Shown here: piece after piece, positions 46,935 to 57,288 of the stretch | Layout: every line of letters begins with the position of its first letter | Position numbering within the stretch: position 1 is the stretch's first letter | Assembly: GCA_032433595.1 (NCBI GenBank) | Contig: JASWJB010000028.1 | Span: 1 to 64,000, forward strand | Length of the DNA: 64,000 bases | Direction of reading: 5' to 3' | Source: Conoideocrella luteorostrata | Taxonomy: Eukaryota > Ascomycota > Sordariomycetes > Hypocreales > Clavicipitaceae | Translations under genes and position numbers: made by a program | Notes under the pieces: model-generated | What the model saw: only the letters and a program-made list of their open reading frames with translations | Database searches by the model: none | Told to the model about the DNA's origin: nothing

Positions 46935-49197
46935 TCATCGACCGCCAAAATCGCTGGCATAACCCATTTCCCCGAAATTTTGGCTCATACCGCCTTCTCC
47001 GTATGCTGTTCCTGGTCCGCTAACATAGCCCCCGTCGTCGGCTTCGTCGTAGTCGCTTGCATCGAACGACGACCGGCCACTCAGGTCATCATCTATATTT
47101 CCGCCTGTGTCAGTGGCAGACCAATTCATCTGAGCCAAAGCAGGATACTGCTGCAGTAAAGCGGCAGGGAGCGTGTAGTTGCCACTAGCATCAATGGGAT
47201 ATCCGGTTGATGGGTCCAACGCCATGGCATGAGGACCACCTATGTTCTGGGCCATGTTTTGTTGTAAGCGCTGTTCCTGCCATTGACGTTGACGCTCTAT
47301 CATCTCCTCGTCCAGTAAGGGCTTGATGCAAATGCGTCCAGCTTCGGAGCGAAAGTGGCGACCAAGGGCGTCGGCGCGAGCGAAACGTCGACCACAACCC
47401 CACTGACCGCCCGCTTTGAGGTCTCCTTTGCACACGAATCTTTTCTCGCCAGAATGCAAACTCTCGTGTCTCTTCCTGTCGTGCTGACGAGCAAAAGCCT
47501 TGCCACACACTGTACACACGAAAGGACGCTCATCTGTATGTGTTCTAAGGTGGGATCGCAAATTGTAGGCACGTGTAAAGCGCTTTGGACAAAGTGTGCA
47601 TTGAAAAGTAGCAGGATGTTTCTGAACTCGTTTTGTAGAACCTGATTCTTGGCTATTTTGGTACTCCGGATCTGCTAGGCGCAACGCGATGACGTTGTTT
47701 GGAACTGCAGAAGTAGATTGCCGTCTGCGTGATGGCGATGAGGCAGCCTGCTTATCCAAAGGTGACAAAGAGCGTGAAGATTCGGACCGGGTGGAGAAAT
47801 CAGGAGTTGGTGATAAGCTGGAAGAGTTTTGAGGGCGCCCAAGAGCGACACCGCTTGGATGGAAGGGGTCTGTAACAGAGCGTGGACGTGATTTCGGCCG
47901 ACCTAGAGTGACGTCAGGTGTTAGATTCAGCCAGAGCATTTGTTGATGAGTTTGTGAATCCAAGCATACCTCTTTCCGGTGGAGTCAATGAGTCTTGGTC
48001 TATATGAGCTTTTCCTGCTTCATATGCACCTTGCTTAACATTGTTTGGTGCAAAGTCGATGTTGATAGCGGGAGGAGCCATGTAGGGAATGTCGCTTCGG
48101 TCATTTGAGGTCAATGGAGGAAAAGAGTTGTTGCTTTGCTGCATGCCAGCGTAGCCTGTTCCACCACCGTAGACGCTACTGGGAGGTGCCAAACCAAAAT
48201 GTGGTTGATGCATATCTGGCAGTTGTTGAGGAATAATTCTGGGACTAATGGCAGGGCTATGTGAAGGGCTTCTGCCGTGCTGGCTGGTATCACTAATATT
48301 GAATGACTCAATGTTCAGGGCGTCTTGGTATAGGCTACCGTCAGAGGCTCTTTGCAAAGGCGAATGGCCAGAGTGATCATCAAAGGAGTCCGCGCTGACG
48401 AGATTCGGAGAAGGCGAAACGGACGATACGTCTGAATACTCCGACGGGCTTCGGCGGTGACCTTGGAATTGAGGTTGAGTCCAATCGCTAATTTGATTCG
48501 GGAGCAAAGCAGCTTCGGGACCAAGTGACACGTTTCTTGAATGGTTACTCTGGGGAGAGGAAAACTGGTTGTGATGGCTGAAAGATGGCGATTGATGCGC
48601 AGAACTCGGCTGAAGATTATCCGGCTGTAGCAGGTTTGGTGGAGTGGGAGTGTGGTGGGATTGAGGTGAGGTCATGCTGTTAATATCGTTTGGGTTGAGG
48701 CTTGACTGCTCAAAGAGCGGTGCGTTAAATTGGTCACCCTGATTGCCTGACGGAAATAGGGAAAAGTCTCTCCCGTTGAGGTTCGGTGACAAGTATGCGG
48801 TCGTGGACTGAGACTGGGCATCAAAGGACAGCGCGCCCTCGGTGCCGGTATCAGAGCTGGGCTGTTGCCCAAAACCAGCACTGGGGTCAAATGCAGTATG
48901 TTCGGAGACGCTGGATTGGCTGAACGGTTGTTGGGATGCAGATTGTTGGGAGTTGAGGAAGTCGGTATTTGACGCAAAAGTATCAAAGCTCGAATCTGTC
49001 GCACCAGTAAAGGCCAAGTCCTGCTGCTGCTGCTGCGGTTGAGCATCCAAGTCGAGGCCTAACCCAACAGACGATGAGTCGTTAGGGGCACCGAGAGCGT
49101 TGCCCGACGTCGAGAGATCGGTTTGGTTTATATGAGAGTGCTTGCTATCTCGGCCGGCAGTCGAAGACCTCCGGCCATTGTGGGCCTGTTGATCCAT
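46935..49197 (-). CDS. CRZ1: CRZ1, calcineurin-regulated C2H2 zinc-finger transcription factor
   Basis: Transcription factor activated when calcineurin dephosphorylates it during calcium or cell-wall stress. Predicted 731 residues from two exons (49197-47970 and 47902-46935) and a 67-nt intron (47903-47969). The N-terminal half is Ser/Gln/Asn/Pro-rich with a short poly-Gln run (about residues 54-58) and many Ser-Pro sites. The motif PAINID (residues 376-381, at 48055-48072) fits the calcineurin docking pattern PxIxIT and sits in the usual place before the DNA-binding domain. Two classic C2H2 fingers follow, [20 protein letters not shown] and [20 protein letters not shown], then the third Crz1-type finger with long spacing ([20 protein letters not shown]). 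The intron falls just before the GRPKSRPRS segment. It is isolated between two gene deserts. ATG at 49197 is clear. Confidence 0.93.
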
Positions 49198-52100
49198 GAT
49201 CTTGAAGGTGAGGTGTGAAGATCACGAGGCAGACTTCCCCAAGGCGGCCTTTGGCAGCCAAGGGGTCACCGAGGGGCTGTGCACTATGACAAGTGATGCA
49301 ATGTACACCGGAATGGGGCAGATACACCCTTTCACAAAGATGATGGTTCGGAACTGGAGCAAGTCGTCCCTTGCAACTGCGGCCCCGTTTCAGAGAGCAG
49401 CAGGCGCAGTTGATGGATGCTTGCGATGGTAGAGGAGAGAGCAGAGGGGCGTGAAAAGGGCCTACTGTTGTGGCTTGGTTGGTTTCCGTTAATTGTCCAA
49501 GTGTGTAAAGGTGTCTCTACCTCAAAAGCAGGGCAAGACAAAATGGAGTACTGTATTCCGGTTTATGCCCGTGGAGCCGACGGTTGATCCAATATGAAAG
49601 GGATGAAGGGTGTGTGTCTATCTTTAGAGAAACGCGCATGCGCATGGGCGTTGGTATGTGCGGTTGGGATCGAGGCGGAAGACACTCTGGTAAGAAAGGA
49701 AGGACGTGTAATGTAAGGCTGGCGGGATGTCGCGAGGTGTTGGAGAGGTTTGGGGGACTTATGTCGATGCGGAATGCGACCAAACTGGGGAGGCAAGCTA
49801 GGCGCTGTGAAGAGGGGGTGGTTCCAAACGACAGGCTGAGAGGAGACTTAATTACTTCGGGCGACGACAAAGTGGGCTTCAAGCCGGTCATGCACCAGCA
49901 TCCCGCTCCATTAAGACCAGGGCGTGTGCATCAACAGGGACCGAGTACTAAGAAATCACTGTGAAAATAATACAATATTACGATATAATCTTTGGGCTTG
50001 AACTGTACGGGATATTTTATCTGGTATGGAGTACAAAGGTACTCCAACTGTGACGCCAAACAAACCTAAATCGTGGTGGCTTACATAAACTCTGGTCTCA
50101 CGGAGCCGAATGCAAAGGATGGTGTTGCTTCATTAGTGCTGTTATTATTTGCAAGAGTAGATACTCCGGTAGAAGATTATTGCTCAGAATAAATTGATAC
50201 CTGTTATATCATTATTTTTTATTTTAGGAGGTAAACTATTTTTAGTTACAATAGCTGTAAACTTTCAAACCCAACTATATCGAGTCCGTTCTAGTTGTAA
50301 CTGTCGTAGCAAACTGTCACCACTTTGTCCGGCCTTGTTTTTGCTTGCCTGGCAAATTCCATCCCGTCTGTTGGTGGATCCAGTGAGGCGGTGCATGACC
50401 TGGTGGGCCAAGACAACATGTCGCTATGGGCAAAATACGTTACCTAGAGTTTGTAACTCTTCTGCCGGAGCGACGCAGCGTTTCACCGAATTCGTACCAA
50501 TCCATAACTTTTCTAGTACGGAGCACAGAAATCGCAATCCAAACAGGGACTGCTGCTAGATATTCAGTAATTAGCGGTTCATGTCCCTAGTATTGTGAGA
50601 TGAGCGCCGACGCCACATAGAAGTGATATGGATGAAACAGATTCCGATCATCTCGCTAGCAGCTTACTAAACGAGTCTTTCAGTAATGATATTGATCATG
50701 TGCGCGAGGTATTGCGTCCGGATGCACATGCCCTAGAAAATACACCATGCTGGTAGCAAAGGTGTGGACACAGCAATTGGTACAATGAATATCCAGCCGA
50801 CGGGTAGCTCTGGTGGTAGACCCTCTGATACACTGACCAAGCGAAACTATTTAACGTTTTCCAATACTTTTAACTCTGAGGGAGCTCGTGCAGCCGGCGG
50901 ATTACCGAGCTACCGATCAGCACTGAGCCGGGAGATCAATAACCCTAGGACACAGCGCTTGACATACTAGTTCAATGATATAATAGACTCAGGATTGGAT
51001 CATGCTGTATAGTTACACAGCTGTTTCGCTGAACAACGAGGGTCGCGCACCTAGATATGTGTAGTTTCATGGGTTGTACAAGGAGCACAGTTATCAGCCA
51101 TACATAATGGTAAGGCGGCGAGTAGGTAACTAGTGTTCAACCTTTTCACGCTCAGATAGAAGTCGAAATTAGCTTATACGAGAAAACAAGTCTTTGCTAA
51201 GATGATTGATTATTTGCCTAATCATACGGAATACACGTCCTGAGCAGGCTGGCCTTGACTAACACTTTCTGGGATATTCTACATAACTTCCGACGTATTT
51301 TACCAGCCCTGAAATGGTCCACTATGCTCATTTACATCTCTCTTAAGCTAGTCTCTGTACAGGGCTGGCCATCTTCGTCCTGCACCTGTTCAGGACTGAA
51401 AAGAAAAGGAAAATGGAACGATTTGTGGATCCAACCTGCCATGTCTAGAACTGCGAGGCGTGAAACTCGAGTCTGCCTAACAAGGCGCATTTCCCTTTTG
51501 GGCATGGCCACGTATGCGGTGCCCGTAATGCCCACCAGTTACCGGAAAGCAACCGAAGAGTACCGCCTCTGCCAAGAAAATACACATCCTAGAAGTTGCA
51601 TGTCGACCTGCGGAGCGACAACCTCGATGTCGACACTACTGCCGATGCTTGGGATGAGATGGACGGGCACCATTACGAAGTACTGGATTGATATCCCATA
51701 CTGCGCCCATACACTGTGACCAGGCTGTTCCATCCATGATGGACGGCGCCCCAGTAGGAAGCCTGGTCGAGAGTGTCTTTCTTGACAACCTAAGCGCCAA
51801 TTGTCTGCCTTGAAGAATTACCTCAGCCCTGTGTCCTACCAATGAAGAGAAGTTCTGTGCACAGAATCATGCGTTGCATGTCCGTGATTTACACCGCTCA
51901 AGCAAAAGTGCTTCTAACTATCTGCCCGCATGTGGCCGATAATCTGGCTCTAACTTAGGGCTGCGATGGTTGGTTCACATATTCCCCCGGTCGCACCTGA
52001 ACACTGTCATCATAACTTATCGATGATGTTATTTATTATCCGGCCCTACGACGGCTGCATAGCCACCCACCTACATGTTGAGTACAGACTACTTGTCAAA

Positions 52101-54495
52101 GAGTTTGGTGTTGTAATCTACGGAGAACCCATTTGGGTTTTTGTTGCGGACTTGTCACTGATTTGTCGCTGAACCCTTATTCAAGTTTGAAGTGCCTTCT
52201 GTAATGCTATAATATATCTGACCGCAGACTGCAGACCGCAGGTTATAAATAGAAAGTTTTGGTGCTATCGTATATTTTGGCTGCACGTAATCTGCAGCAT
52301 GACAAGCGGCGTAACCATAAGCGCCCCGGCGGATGTAGACAAGGTGCATACTTGGATTATTAGACTCTGTAAAGTAATGATCGCAATGAATGGCCGAGTA
52401 TTGTGTTCTTAATCCGTCCCCCGTTCCACGTCCCGTTCCTCCGTCGTGCGTAGCTGCTTTTTCCTGCTCACATTTGCTCATTTGCTAAGCCACCGCTGAG
52501 ATGAACTCGTTCTCGTGTCACAATCCTTTGGCAAAACAAAGGCATGCATAGGCTTGTCCTTGACGCCGGACGAATGCCAATTGTGTAACCCCCCGCGCAC
52601 TGTTGCACTTTACTCGTGTCAACTGTGCCCTATTCCTGTATCTGTCGGGCCATTCGACCAATAAAACCCAGCAAATAAAGATACTTAATTTACCCGCCAA
52701 TTTTCCATGATAATAAAAGTCACCCTAATTCTTTTGTATTTGCAAAGTGCTACATTAATAAATACTTTAAGGGTTTGGTATGTTACCCGGGTCACCAGAA
52801 GTCTCTAGGGAAGGAAGGGGTCAAAAGCGGGCAAAGTGAGTACAAAGATACTTGAAGTGCGCCTCTCCGGAATCTAGGAGATGGCTATCGACAAAACTTA
52901 AGTCGTCTAACAACCGTATCTCGTACTCCGTACGGGATACAGAGCACAGACTATTTGAAGCCACGGCAGGGATCAGACCAGTCAAGGTTAGGAGGCTCAT
53001 GCAACTCCTCCAAGTTTTAGTTGCCAAATAACGACTCCGTACTCCGTAACGGGCAAGCATCAAAAACAGCCCTACACTGTGGCCACGCTAGATCCACCTC
53101 CATCTTAACCGGCCCCATCTACGGAGTGTAGCTCAATGCTTCCAGAATGTCAATGCACACAGCGTACCACGATCCCCCAATCCAGCCCCACCCGCCGTGA
53201 TGGTGGTGGCTGTTCATGTAGTCCCCCGTTGGGGGCAAATCGTGCCACATCCATCGATTTAGCGGGAATGTTCGTCAAATGCGTCGCTATACGGAGGAGC
53301 CTTGATGTAGTTAAAGACTTGGCGTGCGAGACGCGTCAGTTCTCCACACCATAGTTGCACTCACAAGGCGCACATTATCGGGGAGATGGGTCAGCGTGTG
53401 TTGACAAACGGCAACTCGTCCATCTAAGTTTATCATCCTTACGTGGTTGCATTCGTGTACCATTTCCTTGGCGCGAACTGCATTACGGGGTCCGTAAGGA
53501 ATGTAAAGATCCTTCTAAAAATATAGCATATAGTGTTGCATGTACGTACTCCGTACACTTGAAGCACTCTCCTGGTAGGACCGCAGCAGAAATACTTTAT
53601 CCTGTGAATATCAACATCTTGGGACTATGTTTAGATTATCTTCACCACCTGCTGTACTACACTAATGATTAACCTAGCTCCTTTGTTGCGAAAGGGAAAT
53701 GAACATGTGCGACCCTCCCACCGGGTGGGTGACAATCTGCATTCATGAACCATAATCATTTGTAGTGTATTGGATACAAGGATATCTGTAGAGTTGCTTG
53801 GCTTGAGTTAAGCATAGCCTAGCATTGACATGGCTGGATATTGCTAAGTCATCGATTTAAGTTTTTTCTTAGGACCTTTTGTAAGGAGGCTCGTCATTAG
53901 TGTATACCGGCAGATAATTAGGGGGCGGTCGTTTCATTGCCCATTTTCGTTCCGCCTAGCCTACAGTGAAGCTGTAGATTGTCATTGCATATGCTGCTAT
54001 GAATCATTCAGGGCGGCCGCACTCCGTTCTGGCCATGAAGAGAAAGCAAAGTCTACTGGCGTGACACTGGGAGCGGTATGCAGTACTGTAGTCATGCAAT
54101 TACCAGGCACAGGCGCAATTGCAGAGCTGCACGCAGGTCATCGAACTAGGATTGTTCGCGGATCCAAATCATAGTTATGCCCTTGAGGGCAACATGTATA
54201 TTATGTGAAAAATCTATCGCTAAGATGAGCAGTGAGTTGAGAGAGTTTTTCAGGAAACGAGCCTGTCGTAACCGCAATAACCTCCTTGAAGCTTGGTCGT
54301 GTCCAACGCAATTCTATACAAGTATTCATATCCTACAGGAACGATGTTGAAGATCAATTAAACATCAGGGTCTCATGTCATCTGTCCTGCTTCCCGTCTT
54401 TAATTAAATTAAACACTGAATTTTGACACAACCGCCAGTAACTCGTCTTTTCAGTATTTGTTTGGGGTTAAACATAGATGTTTCACCCAGGTTAG
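49198..54495. other. Gene-poor region upstream of CRZ1, no supported gene
   Basis: The first few hundred bases must contain the CRZ1 promoter and 5' UTR. Beyond that only chance-length frames occur; the longest (51255-51719, 154 codons) has no recognisable domain. TACGGAGTA copies lie at 52924, 53040 and 53547. Most of the rest is unremarkable, with AT-rich patches. Confidence 0.55.
49273..49281 (+). promoter_or_regulatory. Candidate calcineurin-dependent response element upstream of CRZ1
   Basis: GGGGCTGTG lies 76 bp upstream of the CRZ1 ATG and fits the consensus I remember for Aspergillus CrzA, G[T/G]GGC[T/A]G[T/G]G. It would allow autoregulation. A motif of this length and degeneracy is expected by chance about once in 16 kb, so this is suggestive only. 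Confidence 0.3.
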
Positions 54496-55785
54496 TTAAA
54501 TGACATCTGATCGCTCGTAACCGGCAGCTTTCAATGTTGGATTGGGAACTTCGCGATCCTTGAAAGTGCTGACGAACGGGTTCGGGTCCTCCTTTTGATT
54601 GAGGTTGCCCAGCGTGTGGTTAACGCCTCGGTGGCCAGCTTCATCAGCGCGAATGTACAAAATAAGATTTTTCATGGTACGGCCACCTTCAGGCATATTC
54701 CAGTACTAAATTATGGCTATTAGCCTTTATCTCTCTCTTCACTCCCTCAACCACCTTGTCTTGGCGATTTCATCTCAACGGTCAGGCATGTGGTAGTTAC
54801 TCACCCCTATGGCAATATCAGGAATTTGAAACTTTGGATCAGACCACTTGGGGAGATGGCCGTGCTCGATCTCACGAATAGCTCTCGTATATGTATGAAC
54901 AGCCTCTTCTTCTAGGTATCCGACAAACCTATGGACAACCTGAGGTCGCAAGAGATACATAACAAAGAGAGCATTGAAGAAAACACCTTGAGCACCGATG
55001 ATCATGAGTTTCATGAACCAGCCGGGCTCGCATATCTTCATAAACGTCAAAAGATGCATCCTCTCGTTGTAGCTCTCTTCTAACAAGGTCTCGATCCATC
55101 CATTATCCCGCTTCATGCGGCGAAGGCTGCTGAGATGGCGGAGCATGCCTGCCACCATGCCGGGTACACCTGCGATACTTTCGAGAAAGACGAATCGAAC
55201 AAGCTGATTTACCGTCAGTAATGGAATAATTCATCACAACAATATGGAATAATTCATCTCAACAATAGCAATGATAATCGCAATCATCACACTCCCTCTA
55301 ATTCTCAGGTGCCAAAAACATACCCATTGTGCTTCAGTGAGCGGCTTCTCCGCCACAACTGAAGTAGTTGGATGCTTCTTGTCCACTTGCTGGTCTCTTC
55401 CCATGCCAGTCGCTTTATCCATCCAGTAACGCGCAAAGCGTACAATCTTCCAAGCAGCCCAGTCACTAAAATTTCGCGGCTTTCTGTGAGCAGGTTCCAC
55501 AGCCAGCATCTCCTCCATGGTATATCCGTGATGCGGCCATGCCGGCTTCGTGGTTTGAATATGAGGCGTGTCCTTGGCTGGAAAGAAATCGCGAAGTTGG
55601 TTCGTGTGAGTGGTTGAGAAAGGCCTTGACGCAGCGATTTGCTGTTTATTCAGGACAACCTCAGCACACCCCAGTCTTAAGCCAAGCTGTGTACCGACAA
55701 GACCATGACCTACATAGCGAGCAAGTCTTATTACCTGTCGAGACGCTTGGGTTTGAACTCGTGATTTTACTGCCGTCGAGATCAT
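54496..55785 (-). CDS. AOX1: Alternative oxidase, mitochondrial
   Basis: Cyanide-resistant ubiquinol oxidase of the mitochondrial inner membrane that bypasses complexes III and IV. Predicted 356 residues, normal for fungi. Exons: 55785-55324, 55203-54805 and 54705-54496; introns 120 and 99 nt. The N-terminus is a basic targeting leader ending near [11 protein letters not shown]. Diiron-site segments are all present: [45 protein letters not shown] and [16 protein letters not shown]. The two membrane-associated helical regions lie between them, and the tail is [21 protein letters not shown]. Intron 1 contains a 23-bp tandem duplication. The ATG at 55785 is the only one preceding the leader; the frame is open further upstream but only from TTG. 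Expression in fungi is typically raised by respiratory inhibitors and oxidative stress, but no regulatory motif was identified. Confidence 0.95.
55221..55266 (+). repeat. 23-bp tandem duplication inside AOX intron 1
   Basis: Positions 55221-55243 (ATGGAATAATTCATCACAAC plus AAT) are repeated at 55244-55266 with one mismatch. The duplication sits between donor and acceptor of the 120-nt intron and does not touch the splice sites. It accounts for about a fifth of the intron length. Confidence 0.9.
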
Positions 55786-57288
55786 GGGAGGCGAAGAATT
55801 TGCAAGAGATTTTCGGGGTATTGGATTCTGGTAAGGTATGAGCTCCCTACCAAGGTCGATCAATGACGTCAGGGAATATTGAAGTTGTTTGTTACAAAAT
55901 ATAGTTGAAGTAGTCGCTACGTAAGCGATTTGAGGGCCAATTTGATGATGGCTTGGCGCTATGTTTTGTGGCTGGAAGGTTAACTGTGCCCTTTATACGA
56001 ATTCGGGTATCCAAGTGAGGACTATGCGCGCCGGTTTTCGTAGCCACCGGTAATTCATCGTGGATTCCTTTGATTTGGCCCCAGCCTCGGGGTATTAGCA
56101 ATTGGCTGGATGCAAGTGCTAATGCTGTGAAACAAGTTCCAATAATGGATAATAAGAGATAGTAAGCCGCATGAAAAATGGAATCTCTCCGAGATAAATC
56201 CAGACGAAGACGAGTCGGAAGTAGCTTTCGGTGGCAACTCGTACAGCAACTGCAGTGGGTCCAAGTAAGTACTACAGATGTCAAACTGTTAGCTGCCGTT
56301 CGTTGATCTAGCGTTGCAATGCTGTAAATTCGGTAACTAACTACTCCGCACATACCTACCACTTTACTTACTCTGTAGGTGAACCACGTGGTCGGAATGT
56401 TTCGGACCAACCTTGCGCACTTTGTACGGCAACTTGGCCGACGACAGGCATTGTCGTTCCGCACGGTCCCGCAAATACGCTCCGTCGCACAGGACCTCAA
56501 CCTTGTTAATAGTGTTTGATAACTTGATAACTAACTAATATCTAGCAACAATTGGGCTGGTCATGCGTCTGAGCTTGTCCTTATCGTTCTTGCTCATTCG
56601 CTCGATTGAAGACACCTGACAAAATTGTGTCACCATTGAGAAGGTTTCCTTTCCTTCCGCATGTTATCATATTGCTCGCTTGACGTCTTGTCCCCACATG
56701 CCGAAGTTCCGTGACCTCGTTGGCAGATGGCCGCTGCATTAATGTGATTTCGGCGACTCGGCTAACGTCGATAAGGCTCACAATAGCCGACAATGAAGCC
56801 TAAGGTTGATCGACTCTCTAAGAAGGTGAGCATAGGAGCAAAGCACTAAGAGCCACACTTGTAGCATATATGCAGCCACGGACCTGAGGATCCTATGATT
56901 ACTGAATTCCCCACTAGATGTCGGGTAAAAACTTCGAAATTTGGATATGTTCTCTCTTTGGCTCATATTACGCCTGAGGTATCAAAAGAAACAATTAATG
57001 TTAACCAACGCGGTCGGGGAATGGTCCCCTGTATGCTGAAAAACTGCCCACGGAGCCATGAAACGTTTGTCTTCGTTCGCTGTCAAACTAAAGCCTCTAA
57101 TTGAATTGGATTTTGCCATAGAGCATGTTTATTTTTCTCCTTCTCTCTTCGCAGCTACACTACAACACTGTGATTTCTTACTTTCCATTCATCTATACTT
57201 TTTTTCCTTTCTACCACCTGCCTATTTGATGATGCAGCACACTCTTAGCAATCCCCCCTTGCATAGCACGCTCTCTCCAGCCTAGACA
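55786..57288. other. Intergenic region between AOX and arginyl-tRNA synthetase 3' end
   Basis: About 1.5 kb with the AOX promoter next to 55786. A possible small two-exon gene (56055-56451, minus) is listed separately. A 202-codon minus-strand frame (55892-56500) overlaps it in another frame and lacks any domain. A pyrimidine-rich stretch lies around 57130-57220. No other feature is supported. Confidence 0.45.
56055..56451 (-). CDS. Possible small protein, two exons, uncertain
   Basis: An ATG at 56451 opens MPVVGQVAVQSAQGWSETF. A GTAAGT donor after ACAGA and a TGTAG acceptor about 110 nt downstream would join it in frame to TYLDPLQLLYELPPKATSDS and onward to a stop at 56055, giving about 95 residues. 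The splice signals are good and the junction reads smoothly, but I recognise no family and the C-terminal part is of ordinary composition. It lies upstream of AOX on the same strand. It could be a real small gene, a long AOX 5' leader, or chance. Confidence 0.25.

Noticed and set aside
47300..47645. Short frames on both strands within the CRZ1 zinc-finger exon
   Set aside because: Shadows of the zinc-finger coding sequence in other frames.
51255..51719. Frames on both strands suggesting a decayed gene with C-to-T stops
   Set aside because: I joined a roughly 190-codon plus-strand reading with six stops and considered RIP decay. Stop density is near random, and every stop codon can be derived from C-to-T, so this is no evidence. 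No family was recognised.
55892..56500. 202-codon minus-strand frame upstream of AOX
   Set aside because: It begins at a plausible start, but the protein is Cys/Ser/Arg-mixed with no domain and overlaps a competing two-exon model. The length is within chance.
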